This document shows, piece after piece, positions 17,778 to 26,018 of a stretch of 64,000 nucleotides of DNA. Source of the stretch: CBDDCA01 sp965218205. Lineage in GTDB: Bacteria; Spirochaetota; Spirochaetia; WTKD01; G963693115. The stretch is taken from assembly GCA_965218205.1 (NCBI GenBank), contig OZ244590.1, positions 744,001 to 808,000 on the forward strand, read 5' to 3'. Made by a program: the position numbers and the translations under genes. Under the pieces are notes generated by a model that ran no database searches, had not been told where the DNA came from, and was given only the letters and a program-made list of their open reading frames with translations. How positions within the stretch are numbered: the first letter of the stretch is position 1; each line of letters begins with the position of its first letter.

Positions 17778-18371
17778 CTATGGCATAGATAGTATGTTAC
17801 CTGCTTTATAGTGTAACACCAAAAACATTATGAATGAAAATAACAGGCTTATAACTCCTATTTTAAATCTTTTCATCCCTTTCGTAAATGCTTTTGCTTT
17901 TTCTACTGATTTTTTATGATTTTCACTTATTATATATTGTAAAAGTTTTATTATTTCTATTTTTGTTTTTGTGATATTAGTCGTACTTACTTTATTTTTA
18001 AAAAATTCTAAGGGCGGTAAATATGGAAAAATAAAATTCTTATTTTGCAGCACTGCATGAAATTTTAAAAATGCAACAAAAACATATACCAGAAACAATA
18101 TAAAAGATAACAATAATAGACTTGCTATAATGGTGTCAACTATATTATCAGACTCCATCTGCTGTATTATAGATAATATTCCTTGTATCATAGGCATGAT
18201 TGCCACTATTAGTATTATACATCCTGTTAATAATACTGTGGCTTTTGAACTATTTTTATCTGATATTGTTCTGATATTATTATTAAGATTTATTGCATTC
18301 TCATAAATAAATTCTAGCATTTTAGGATCTTTTTCTAAGAGTTTCTCATCTATGTTAATTTCTTCTTCCAT
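17778..18371 (-). CDS. Small membrane protein resembling Pycsar/DUF5706 transmembrane effectors
   Basis: 197 aa from the ATG at 18371; the longer frame runs into the BMP promoter and is rejected. Order: an acidic N-terminus; a helix with IRTISDKNSSKATVLL leading into TM1; TM2 (IIASLLLLSFILFLVYVFVA); a linker with FPYLPPLEFF; a charged helix (LLQYIISENHKKSVEKAKAF); and a final TM3. This order matches my recollection of DUF5706 proteins, the membrane effectors of cyclic-nucleotide (Pycsar) defence. No cyclase is adjacent; the nearest is at 35496. An unrelated membrane protein is quite possible. Confidence 0.45.
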   Translation of the reverse strand: MEEEINIDEKLLEKDPKMLEFIYENAINLNNNIRTISDKNSSKATVLLTGCIILIVAIMPMIQGILSIIQQMESDNIVDTIIASLLLLSFILFLVYVFVAFLKFHAVLQNKNFIFPYLPPLEFFKNKVSTTNITKTKIEIIKLLQYIISENHKKSVEKAKAFTKGMKRFKIGVISLLFSFIMFLVLHYKAGNILSMP

Positions 18372-18427
18372 AGATAGATTATAACAAAAACAGAGCAAAT
18401 GGTAGATATTATAGGATATACAAATTG

Positions 18428-18470
18428 GAAATTCTCCTTGCTTGTTATAAATGAAAAAAAATGAGATAAT
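18428..18470 (+). promoter_or_regulatory. Promoter region of BMP gene 1
   Basis: The conserved element GAAATTCTCCTTGC is followed by -35 TTGTTA (18442-18447), a 17-base spacer and -10 GATAAT (18465-18470). AGGAGG lies directly before the ATG at 18503. The same layout is found before the second copy. Confidence 0.55.
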
Positions 18471-18502
18471 AAAAATAAATTTTTCAATATATAGGAGGTT
18501 AT

Positions 18503-19561
18503 ATGAGAACATTATTTTCATTTATTGTGATAGTGAGTATATTACCATCACTTACATTTGCTGGAGGTGATAATGAAGGTGCTTCTACAGCAAGCTACAG
18601 TATAGGACTTGTCACTGATACTAGCGGTATAGATGATAGGGCCTTTAATCAAAGTACATGGGAAGGAATTCTTCGCTTTGAGAAAGATTTCTCAAATCAA
18701 GGAGAGCTTAATGTTACTTATCTGCAATCAGAATCTGATGCTGATTATATTCCAAACTTAAGTACATTAGCAGATGAAGGATATCAGCTTATTATTGCAC
18801 CAGGGTTTCTCTTTACAGATTCTATTGCTGAAGTGTCACGTGATTATCCTGATACTCATTTTCTCACTGTTGACGTTGTTGTCGGAGAGAGAGAAAATGT
18901 CGCAAGTGCAGTATTTTCTGAACATGAAGGCTCTTTTCTTGTAGGGGTAGCAGCTGCAATACAAGCAAAAAAAGATGGAGCTAAGAAAGTTGGATTCATT
19001 GGAGGTATTGATTTCGATGTTATTCAACGTTTTGAATCAGGGTTTGAAGCAGGCGTAGCGGCAGTAGACAGTAGTATTGCGGTAGTGGTAGAATATGCAG
19101 GTGATTTCTCAAACCCTCAAATAGGACAAACTATTGCTACAAAAATGTATGATAGTGGTATTTCTGTTATTTTTCATGCTGCTGGAGGAACAGGAAATGG
19201 TATTATAAAAGAAGCGAAAGACAGAGCAATACAAAACAATAAAGTTGTTGCATGGGTCATAGGGGTAGATAGAGATCAATACGAACAAGGCATTTTCAAT
19301 ACTGCAAGTAAACAGTCAGTGATTCTCACTTCAATGATTAAACGCGTAGATGTTGCTGCATATTCAGTATTAAAGCAAGAAACAGAAGGAAATTTTCCTG
19401 GACAAGAAGTATTATATTTTGATCTATCACAGAATGGCGTTGGTATTCCAGCAGAAAATCCAAATTTAGATAATGATACACTCATGGTAATAGATGAATG
19501 GAAACAAAAAATAATAGACGGAAGTCATACAATTTCTAGTACCCCAACACGTTTACAATAA
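18503..19561 (+). CDS. BMP-family substrate-binding protein, copy 1 (nucleoside importer)
   Basis: A 352-aa exported binding protein of the PnrA/TmpC/BmpA family. The signal peptide ends near LTFAGGDNEG. The G-D-N-E tract after it lacks a Cys, so it is probably soluble or otherwise anchored. Motifs include GLVTDTSGIDDRAFNQSTWEG, where PnrA binds the ribose and base, and FHAAGGTGNGIIKEA in the second lobe. It should deliver purine nucleosides to the ATPase and permeases encoded on the opposite strand at 13.7-17.4 kb. A near-identical second copy follows 76 bases later. The start is fixed by AGGAGG. Confidence 0.9.
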   Translation: MRTLFSFIVIVSILPSLTFAGGDNEGASTASYSIGLVTDTSGIDDRAFNQSTWEGILRFEKDFSNQGELNVTYLQSESDADYIPNLSTLADEGYQLIIAPGFLFTDSIAEVSRDYPDTHFLTVDVVVGERENVASAVFSEHEGSFLVGVAAAIQAKKDGAKKVGFIGGIDFDVIQRFESGFEAGVAAVDSSIAVVVEYAGDFSNPQIGQTIATKMYDSGISVIFHAAGGTGNGIIKEAKDRAIQNNKVVAWVIGVDRDQYEQGIFNTASKQSVILTSMIKRVDVAAYSVLKQETEGNFPGQEVLYFDLSQNGVGIPAENPNLDNDTLMVIDEWKQKIIDGSHTISSTPTRLQ

Positions 19562-19562
19562 T

Positions 19563-19605
19563 GGAAATTTTCCTTGCTTGCTATAAATAAAAAAAGTGGT
19601 ATAAT
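19563..19605 (+). promoter_or_regulatory. Promoter region of BMP gene 2
   Basis: The conserved element GGAAATTTTCCTTGC is followed by -35 TTGCTA (19578-19583), a 16-base spacer and -10 TATAAT (19600-19605). This -10 is closer to consensus than that of copy 1 (GATAAT), so expression of the two copies may differ. Confidence 0.6.
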
Positions 19606-19637
19606 AAAAATAAATTGTTCAATATATAGGAGGTTAT

Positions 19638-20696
19638 ATGAGAACATTATTTTCATTTATTGTAATAGTGAGTATATTACCATCACTTGCATTTGCTGGA
19701 GGTGATAATGAAGGTGCTTCTACGGCAAGCTACAGTATAGGACTTGTTACCGATATTGGTGGTATAGATGATAAGTCTTTTAATCAAAGCACATGGGAAG
19801 GAATTCTTCGCTTTGAGAAAGATTTTTCAATGCAAGGGGGACTCAATGTTACTTATTTACAATCGGAGTCTGATGCTGATTATATTCCAAACTTAAGTAC
19901 ATTAGCAGATGAAGGGTATCAGCTTATTGTCGCACCAGGGTTTCTTTTTATAGATTCTATTACTGAAGTGTCACGTAACTATCCCGATACTCATTTTCTC
20001 ATTATTGACTCTGTTGTAGGAGAGAGAGAAAATGTCGCAAGTGCAGTATTTTCCGAACATGAAGGCTCTTTTCTTGTAGGGGTAGCAGCTGCAATACAAG
20101 CAAAGAAAGATGGTACTAAGAAAGTTGGTTTTATTGGAGGTATTGATTTCGATGTCATTCAACGTTTTGAATCAGGGTTTGAAGCAGGCGTAGCGGCAGT
20201 AGACAGTAGTATTGCGGTAGTGGTAGAATACGCGGGTGATTTTGCAAATCCTCAAATAGGACAAACTATTGCTACAAAAATGTATGATAGTGGTATTTCT
20301 GTTATTTTTCATGCTGCTGGAGGAACAGGAAATGGTGTTATAAAAGAAGCAAAAGACAGAGCAATACAAAACAATAAAATTGTTGCATGGGTCATAGGGG
20401 TAGATAGAGATCAATACGAAGAAGGCATTTTCAATACTGCAAGTAAACAGTCAGTGATTCTCACTTCAATGATCAAGAGAGTAGATGTTGCTGCATATTC
20501 AGTATCAAAGCAAGAAACAGAAGGAAATTTTCCTGGACAAGAAGTGTTATATTTTGATCTATCACAGGATGGTGTTGGTATTCCAGCAGAAAATCCAAAT
20601 TTAGACAATGACACACTCATGGTAATAGATGAATGGAAGCAAAAAATAATAGACGGAAGCTATACAGTTTCTAGTACCCCAACACGTTTACAATAA
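19638..20696 (+). CDS. BMP-family substrate-binding protein, copy 2 (nucleoside importer)
   Basis: 352 aa, a paralogue of copy 1 from a recent tandem duplication. The signal peptide (LAFAGGDNEG) is the same. Differences cluster in the first lobe: VTDIGGIDDKSFNQ replaces VTDTSGIDDRAFNQ, and FSMQGGLN replaces FSNQGELN. The first of these lies in the ligand-facing loop and may change affinity. The second lobe is almost invariant. It is preceded by AGGAGG and ends before a perfect hairpin. Function as for copy 1; the pair may provide gene dosage or a slightly different nucleoside preference. Confidence 0.9.
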   Translation: MRTLFSFIVIVSILPSLAFAGGDNEGASTASYSIGLVTDIGGIDDKSFNQSTWEGILRFEKDFSMQGGLNVTYLQSESDADYIPNLSTLADEGYQLIVAPGFLFIDSITEVSRNYPDTHFLIIDSVVGERENVASAVFSEHEGSFLVGVAAAIQAKKDGTKKVGFIGGIDFDVIQRFESGFEAGVAAVDSSIAVVVEYAGDFANPQIGQTIATKMYDSGISVIFHAAGGTGNGVIKEAKDRAIQNNKIVAWVIGVDRDQYEEGIFNTASKQSVILTSMIKRVDVAAYSVSKQETEGNFPGQEVLYFDLSQDGVGIPAENPNLDNDTLMVIDEWKQKIIDGSYTVSSTPTRLQ

Positions 20697-20702
20697 TACT
20701 AT

Positions 20703-20738
20703 AAGTATACAAGGCATGAATGACTGCCTTGTATACTT
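20703..20738. terminator. Perfect 14-bp hairpin between convergent genes
   Basis: AAGTATACAAGGCA pairs with TGCCTTGTATACTT around an 8-base loop. It lies between the end of BMP copy 2 and the convergent DUF4268 gene, so it can end transcription from both sides. A long U-run is lacking. Confidence 0.6.
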
Positions 20739-20753
20739 ACTATTGTAATTAAA

Positions 20754-21704
20754 TTAAAACTTTTCGACAATTGGTTGAAATACTTTTATAAAAGTTTCTA
20801 ATTTTTCTTTGAACCACGCATGATATTCAGGCCAGTTATTCTTATTTTCAATATTAGCATCTTTCTCTGATTTTAATTTTATAATAGACTGTGTTTTTCT
20901 ATCATCTTGCCATACTAAATCTTCTCCAAATGATTCCTCAATAGTATCTTTTTGCTGATTAAGATCTTCATATTTTTCCCTCATTTTCTCAAATAGACAT
21001 ATTCTTGCGGTTAATTTATTAGTTCGCGTATTAATAGAAATATATAATTTCACATCCTTTTTTAGAGGAACACATACATAGCCATCTTTTGTTGGATGGT
21101 AATTTGGTATCTCTGAATTTTGCTTAAGATATTCAAAGAGAGCAGAGTAGTATTTCGGTCTAAGCTTTGTACGGGAAATAACTGAGCTCCAATCAGGTGG
21201 CTGTGATATTAAGTTAAGTGATATTAAGTTAAATTTTGGTGCAGGAAGAGAATCATCAATACGCCAGAGTTTAATCTCTAAGCCAAAAAAACGAAATTTT
21301 ACATCAGTATTTTTGTTAAGCCAATCTAGTGCTTTTCTGTGTTCTTCTGTGAATTCTTCTGCTATCCAGATAATGGTAGTGGCATCAAGATTTGCAACAT
21401 AGGTCGTCAGTTGTCCAAGATGCTTATGATCTGTTTTTTTAAACTGATTCTCAATCAAAATTAAAGAGTCATCTTCATTTTTACAAACTATATCAGCACG
21501 AAATTGACCAATGGTTTTTTCTGTTTCTACTTTTTCTACAGACTCAAGGTTAATATCGCCACCAATAGTACCTAACAAGCGTTTAAGATTCTCTTTTTTT
21601 GCGAGCTCTTTTGCGAGCCAGGGTGTGAAGTCACGTTCCTCATGTTCCCAAATATCCCGAAGTTTCACAGGATATAATATTCCTAATTTTAATTCTTTTT
21701 CCAT
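20754..21704 (-). CDS. DUF4268-type protein with PD-(D/E)XK-like N-terminal domain
   Basis: 316 aa; the start at 21704 is fixed by AGGAGG 6 bases upstream. The N-terminal half has a restriction-like core: Asp71 in GQFRADIVC, Glu85-Asn-Gln87 (LIENQF), then DHKHLGQLTTYVANL. The Lys of the classical E-x-K is replaced by Gln, as is usual for this family. The C-terminal half (PKYYSALFEYL..., EYHAWFKEKL) fits DUF4268. Such proteins occur in accessory regions and are suspected to act in DNA handling or defence, but none of this is proved by the sequence. It stands alone. Confidence 0.7.
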   Translation of the reverse strand: MEKELKLGILYPVKLRDIWEHEERDFTPWLAKELAKKENLKRLLGTIGGDINLESVEKVETEKTIGQFRADIVCKNEDDSLILIENQFKKTDHKHLGQLTTYVANLDATTIIWIAEEFTEEHRKALDWLNKNTDVKFRFFGLEIKLWRIDDSLPAPKFNLISLNLISQPPDWSSVISRTKLRPKYYSALFEYLKQNSEIPNYHPTKDGYVCVPLKKDVKLYISINTRTNKLTARICLFEKMREKYEDLNQQKDTIEESFGEDLVWQDDRKTQSIIKLKSEKDANIENKNNWPEYHAWFKEKLETFIKVFQPIVEKF

Positions 21705-21751
21705 AATCAACCTCCTACCCCAAGTATACTATTATATCCTATTTGTAGTCA

Positions 21752-21767
21752 ATCCTTGAATCCGCAA
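21752..21767 (+). repeat. Recurrent intergenic motif, copy 1 (TCCTTGAATCCGCAA)
   Basis: The 12-mer CTTGAATCCGCA occurs three times in this window on the plus strand, always between genes (also near 48552 and 61080). Each is followed some ten bases later by TCCA. Confidence 0.6.
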
Positions 21768-21924
21768 AAAAAAGCTCCAATGTATTATAGCATAATAATG
21801 GAAAAGTTGGTATTATATATAGATATTTACAGTATCATTACATACCCTATACATATATATATGATACACTAAATCTAGTATACGAAAGGTATGTAAAAAT
21901 ATGATAAGAAATGGAGAGAAACAT

Positions 21925-23481
21925 ATGATGAAAAAAAGGGATAGACAGAGAGAAAGAAATTGGCGTGCATCCATGTATGGAATGTATCGGTATTGTGTTT
22001 TTGTTTTGTTGATACTCATGAGTGCATTGTTGTATACTTGTGCTGCACCTAAGAGTACTGATTCTACCGATTACGATATTAAGTTTTATGTGAGTAGTGT
22101 GGAAAAAAGTAATGTTATTACAAATAGCGTAATTTTAGAAGCTACTAGCTTTAGTGATAAGTTAGATATTCCAAAAGTAACATGGGAAAATAAATTGAGT
22201 GATCCTAGCAAGTGGCTAGTACTTATGTATAAGCGAGGATCAAGTGATATATTCTTTTCAAGTATTGTAGATGGAGATAGTACTACTAAAGAAGCTGGTG
22301 TTGCCGATTATGTCAATACCAGTAATTTTTCTACTCAGCAAGATTTTCCTGTAGAGTACCGTGTGTCAGTAACAAGACTTGAAGCAGGAACATGGAGCAT
22401 TGACTCTGCTTCGGGGGCAATAACAGTCAGCGGAGGAAAATTGACACAGGAGCTTACATTAGTAAAGAAAGCTCAGATTGATATTGCACGATATGGTGAA
22501 GAAGAATATACTACTCGAGTTGAAGGAAAAAATGCCTTTAGCATTATAAATCCAGACGCTCAGAAAATTATAGATGCCTCTCTCAGTGGAAACACTGCAG
22601 GTATTCCTCTTATAAAAACGCCAAGTGCATTTGAGTTAACAAGTAAAAGTATGAATAATGGGGAAGTTATAGGGATATTGCCAGACGAGAAAGGCTTTAA
22701 GCATAGCTCTGGTAATTGTTCGGGGTACTTAGGAGAAAGTGTTTCGCCAGAATTAAATTGGTCAACAAAAACAGAAAAATCCAATGCCAGTACTTTTGTT
22801 GTTCTTGCTTATGATCCTGTTCAAAAAAATCCCGTTGGCAACTTAAATGAAACAGCAGCCTCTCCTTACTTTTCATTGTGGTTTCAGTATAATATTCCTG
22901 TTACTGTAAAAAAATTGCCCGAAGGAGATGGAGGAAACGGTACTGATAAAAAGACAGATGAGGATAACCCCTTGTTTGACAGTACGCCTACTCCTTCGGC
23001 AGGGACCTTGTCTCATAATGTGTATTCTCTCTCATCGAGTGAGTTATTGTCATTTTATAATCTTAATGAATGCTATGACACTGACGATACAGATTTAACA
23101 ACGCTTCCTATTCGAAAGCGATATGATGGTCCTTTGTCAAACCCGTACTCAGGGAGGCATTATACACGTTTCCTTGTGTTTGAAGTTAAGAAAGATACAG
23201 GAAGTCTTGCAGAATTTAGAGATGCATCAGTTGAGAGCTTACAGAAAAATAAAAAGGAAAGTGCAGCAGGAAGAGCTGAGCTTAAAAAATTTGGTTTTGA
23301 TAAAAAAGTTTCTGGTGCTTCTGTTGATAAGTTAGTACAAAATTTTATTGATATAGATAGAACAAAAATTAGGAACAATGATTTTACTAATTTGGAGTTA
23401 CAGGATAAGAATGGTACAGTAAAAGTGTTGGGAGTGTCTGTGTTACTATTTGCTATAGATGCAGCGACATTGCCATTTTAA
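21925..23481 (+). CDS. Lipoprotein with a PEBP-like domain
   Basis: 518 aa from ATG 21925, chosen because GGAG lies 7 bases upstream; the frame is open from 21901. A basic N-terminus leads to a hydrophobic core and lipobox ALLYTC. The middle part (GYLGESVSPELNWSTKT, then FVVLAYDPVQKNP and FSLWFQYNIP) follows the pattern of phosphatidylethanolamine-binding (YbhB/PEBP) proteins: SPxLxW, DP and a late NIP. The usual His pair is not obvious, so ligand binding is uncertain. A Gly/Asp/Lys linker (about residues 345-360) precedes a C-terminal Lys-rich helical part of unknown type. Surface exposure is likely. Confidence 0.6.
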   Translation: MMKKRDRQRERNWRASMYGMYRYCVFVLLILMSALLYTCAAPKSTDSTDYDIKFYVSSVEKSNVITNSVILEATSFSDKLDIPKVTWENKLSDPSKWLVLMYKRGSSDIFFSSIVDGDSTTKEAGVADYVNTSNFSTQQDFPVEYRVSVTRLEAGTWSIDSASGAITVSGGKLTQELTLVKKAQIDIARYGEEEYTTRVEGKNAFSIINPDAQKIIDASLSGNTAGIPLIKTPSAFELTSKSMNNGEVIGILPDEKGFKHSSGNCSGYLGESVSPELNWSTKTEKSNASTFVVLAYDPVQKNPVGNLNETAASPYFSLWFQYNIPVTVKKLPEGDGGNGTDKKTDEDNPLFDSTPTPSAGTLSHNVYSLSSSELLSFYNLNECYDTDDTDLTTLPIRKRYDGPLSNPYSGRHYTRFLVFEVKKDTGSLAEFRDASVESLQKNKKESAAGRAELKKFGFDKKVSGASVDKLVQNFIDIDRTKIRNNDFTNLELQDKNGTVKVLGVSVLLFAIDAATLPF

Positions 23482-23505
23482 GCAGGAATAAAAAAGGAGT
23501 CTATA

Positions 23506-24156
23506 ATGTATGATAGATATAGTATAAAAGGAAAAATCAGTATAGTAGTACTGTTTTTTTTAATGGTAAGTTCTGTGTATGGAGCAGAAGAGGAGTCGTC
23601 TATGAAAAAAGCATATTTTGCAGGAGGGTGTTTTTGGTGTATGGAAGCCCCCTTTGAAAAGCTAGAAGGAGTAAGTGAAGTTCTTTCGGGATATACAGGA
23701 GGAAAAGAGCTAAACCCTACCTATAAGCAAGTAGCAAATGGAAGGACAAGCCACTACGAAGCAGTAGTCGTAGTATACGATGAAGAAAAAATTACTTACA
23801 AGGAGCTATTGCAGGTATTTTGGAGACAGATAGATCCTACTGATGGAGGCGGACAGTTTGCTGATAGAGGAAATCATTATGCCACTGCTATCTTTTATAC
23901 AAGTGAAGAAGAAAAGCGACTCGCTGAGGAATCAAAAGCGTTTTTACAAAAATCAGGATGGTTTAATCGTCCCATTGTTACTAAAATTATTCCCTTTGAT
24001 ATATTTTATGTTGCAGAAGAATATCATCAAGACTATTATAAAACAAATGCATTGAGCTATAAATTTTATCGTGCTGGTTCAGGAAGAGATAAGTTTTTGA
24101 ATCGTGTATGGGGAGAAGAAGCAGATGATACTGATGAGATACCAAAGAAACCCTAA
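23506..24156 (+). CDS. msrA: Exported peptide methionine sulfoxide reductase A
   Basis: A 216-aa MsrA that reduces methionine-S-sulfoxide in proteins. The core starts at KKAYFAGGCFWCMEAPFEK with the catalytic Cys of GCFWC. It continues with GYTGG, NPTYKQVANGRTSHYEAV, RQIDPTDGGGQFADRG and EEYHQDYY. Unlike the cytoplasmic enzyme it has an N-terminal hydrophobic signal (VVLFFLMVSSVYGAEE), so it should repair periplasmic or surface proteins. AAAGGAG precedes the start. It lies 24 bases after the lipoprotein gene and may be cotranscribed with it. Confidence 0.93.
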   Translation: MYDRYSIKGKISIVVLFFLMVSSVYGAEEESSMKKAYFAGGCFWCMEAPFEKLEGVSEVLSGYTGGKELNPTYKQVANGRTSHYEAVVVVYDEEKITYKELLQVFWRQIDPTDGGGQFADRGNHYATAIFYTSEEEKRLAEESKAFLQKSGWFNRPIVTKIIPFDIFYVAEEYHQDYYKTNALSYKFYRAGSGRDKFLNRVWGEEADDTDEIPKKP

Positions 24157-24174
24157 TAGAGAGTAACAAAAAAT

Positions 24175-24600
24175 ATGGCAGAGGCTACAAGGCAAGAAAC
24201 TATTGAAGAGAGTAGCCAGTTTCTTCCACAGTTTTCTCTTGAAGTAGAGGGACAGAAACTTATACCAGTGATTGTGCAAGAACAGTCGACAGGCATGGTA
24301 TTGATGTTTGCTTATATGAACAGAGAGGCACTGCAGTGTACCATTGATAGTAAGGAAGCAGTATTTTACAGTCGTTCACGAAAAGCATTGTGGCATAAAG
24401 GGGAAACAAGTGGTAACATATTGCGGGTACACTCTATACGCTGTGACTGTGATCAAGACACATTACTTCTTTTTGTAAGTGTAGAAAATAATGGGCCTGC
24501 ATGTCATACGCAGAGAAAAAGCTGTTTTTATCGTACTGTACATAAAAACGATGAAAAAGATGCAACGCATAAGACACATACACTCCATTTTTTAGAATAA
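24175..24600 (+). CDS. hisI: Phosphoribosyl-AMP cyclohydrolase
   Basis: A 141-aa zinc enzyme of histidine biosynthesis that opens the purine ring of phosphoribosyl-AMP. Signatures are VLMFAYMNREAL, FYSRSRKALWHKGETSGN, the metal-binding RCDCDQDTLLL, and PACHTQRKSCFYR. The domain is full length, but the fused HisE part found in many bacteria is absent. No other his gene is in the window; its neighbours are msrA and a cell-wall peptidase. An N-terminal extension of about 25 residues is rich in Glu and Gln. Confidence 0.92.
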   Translation: MAEATRQETIEESSQFLPQFSLEVEGQKLIPVIVQEQSTGMVLMFAYMNREALQCTIDSKEAVFYSRSRKALWHKGETSGNILRVHSIRCDCDQDTLLLFVSVENNGPACHTQRKSCFYRTVHKNDEKDATHKTHTLHFLE

Positions 24601-24607
24601 AAAATAT

Positions 24608-25831
24608 ATGGCATTAAAAGTTCCTATGATAAAAATACTGCAATGCATACAAGCACTAAGAGGGCATGTAATAGAAATTTTTCTTTTTTTCATACTTATA
24701 TTTGTGCATGCAAATATACATGCTCTTGATATAGATGCAGATATTGAGTTTATTGCACTCCCTGATAATAATGGATACTCTGTAAATGCAGATAACAAAG
24801 AGCCATTTCCAGTATACATACATATTGATTTTTCACTTGTTTCTTACACTGCATCGGTAGAGTTGCCCGCAATCATTAAGCTAGAGTCTGGAACAACAGA
24901 TGCTATTGTACAGTTACATCAAATAGAAGGACAGCAACGTTTTTCTTACTCGGTACGTTATTCTTTTATGTTTACCGATCCACGTACGACTGTTATTGAT
25001 GATTACTTGTACTATTTTCCATTTAAGCATGGGACTGCTCATAGAGTGGGGCAGGGATGGAATGGAAGTTTTTCTCATAGAGGGCAAAATACCTATGCCG
25101 TTGATTTTAACATGGATGAAGGAACTGAGATTTATGCAGCAAGAGAAGGCATAGTTGTCTCTTTGAAAGAAGATTCTAATATAGGGGGAGCTTCTGCAAG
25201 ATATGCAGATCATACAAACTATGTATTAGTACAGCATAGTGATGGCAGCTTTTCAAATTATGTTCATCTTCAATATAATGGAGCATTGGTGAACAAAGGA
25301 GATACAGTGCAGGTAGGAGATGTGATAGGATTAAGTGGTTCTACTGGTGTTTCAACGGGACCTCACTTACATTTTGATGTTCGTATATTTAATACTGAGG
25401 GAAAGTTTTACAGTATTCCTTTTATGTTTAGTGGAAAAGATGGCGTTTCTATTAGTCCTTTGGTAGGAAGAACCTACTATGCGTATTTTCCCAATAAAAA
25501 AGCATTTACTGAAATAAGAGGGGAAAATATAAAAATATCAGATTATGATTCTTATAGAAAATCTCTTGAGTCTTCTTTTTCAAAATCTGAGGTCAGTATA
25601 CGAACTGAGACATATGATGATCGTCTTGTTGTATTTATTGCAAATGGGAATGATGCTGCTATAGAGGCAACAGTGAATTTTAGTCTCAACAATTTAGAAT
25701 CGCTACTTGGTAATCCCATCAATATCAGTATACAAGCACGAGAAGAGCTATTTTTGACAATATTGCTCGTAAAAGACCTTGCAAAAAGATACGGATTACA
25801 GTCACGCATACGCTATAAAAAGCCTCAATAA
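24608..25831 (+). CDS. M23 (LytM-type) peptidase, exported
   Basis: A 407-aa protein with a signal/anchor helix (IEIFLFFILIFVHANIHA). The M23 core has SHRGQNTYAVDFNMDEGTE with the first His and Asp ligands, then VLVQHSDGSFSNYVHL, KGDTVQVGDVIGLSGSTGVSTGPHLHFDV with HLHFD. This suggests an active zinc endopeptidase acting on peptidoglycan cross-links. The N-terminal region is beta-rich and the C-terminal part of about 130 residues is unfamiliar. It begins 7 bases after hisI, so the two probably share a transcript. A strong terminator follows about 100 bases downstream. Confidence 0.88.
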   Translation: MALKVPMIKILQCIQALRGHVIEIFLFFILIFVHANIHALDIDADIEFIALPDNNGYSVNADNKEPFPVYIHIDFSLVSYTASVELPAIIKLESGTTDAIVQLHQIEGQQRFSYSVRYSFMFTDPRTTVIDDYLYYFPFKHGTAHRVGQGWNGSFSHRGQNTYAVDFNMDEGTEIYAAREGIVVSLKEDSNIGGASARYADHTNYVLVQHSDGSFSNYVHLQYNGALVNKGDTVQVGDVIGLSGSTGVSTGPHLHFDVRIFNTEGKFYSIPFMFSGKDGVSISPLVGRTYYAYFPNKKAFTEIRGENIKISDYDSYRKSLESSFSKSEVSIRTETYDDRLVVFIANGNDAAIEATVNFSLNNLESLLGNPINISIQAREELFLTILLVKDLAKRYGLQSRIRYKKPQ

Positions 25832-25929
25832 TTGCTATAGTATTACAAAACTGTAACACTGGAGTAATGTTTATGAAGTACATATATACTATATTAGTAT
25901 ATATATAATACCTCCTCTTTATATATGTT

Positions 25930-25960
25930 AGCACCTTACAATTTGTAAGGTGCTTTTTTT
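25930..25960 (+). terminator. Rho-independent terminator
   Basis: AGCACCTTACA pairs with TGTAAGGTGCT (11 bp, 3-base loop), followed by a run of seven Ts. It ends the msrA-hisI-M23 transcript and separates it from the convergent kinase gene. Confidence 0.92.
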
Positions 25961-26018
25961 ATGCAGTGATATATTTTTTTAATGCCTATCTTTAGTGCCT
26001 GTTTTTAGTAGGTAGGGA

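Larger units (their letters stand above)
18428..20697 (+). repeat. Tandem duplication of promoter plus BMP gene (unit about 1,135 bases)
   Basis: The unit 18428-19562 is repeated at 19563-20697 with an offset of 1,135 bases, including promoter element, ribosome site and whole gene. The two proteins differ at roughly two dozen scattered positions and have no length change. Confidence 0.93.

Noticed and set aside
18372..18521. Longer N-terminus for the small membrane protein at 17778
   Set aside because: It would run through the promoter and first codons of BMP gene 1 on the other strand and encodes an implausible Tyr/Phe/Cys-rich peptide.
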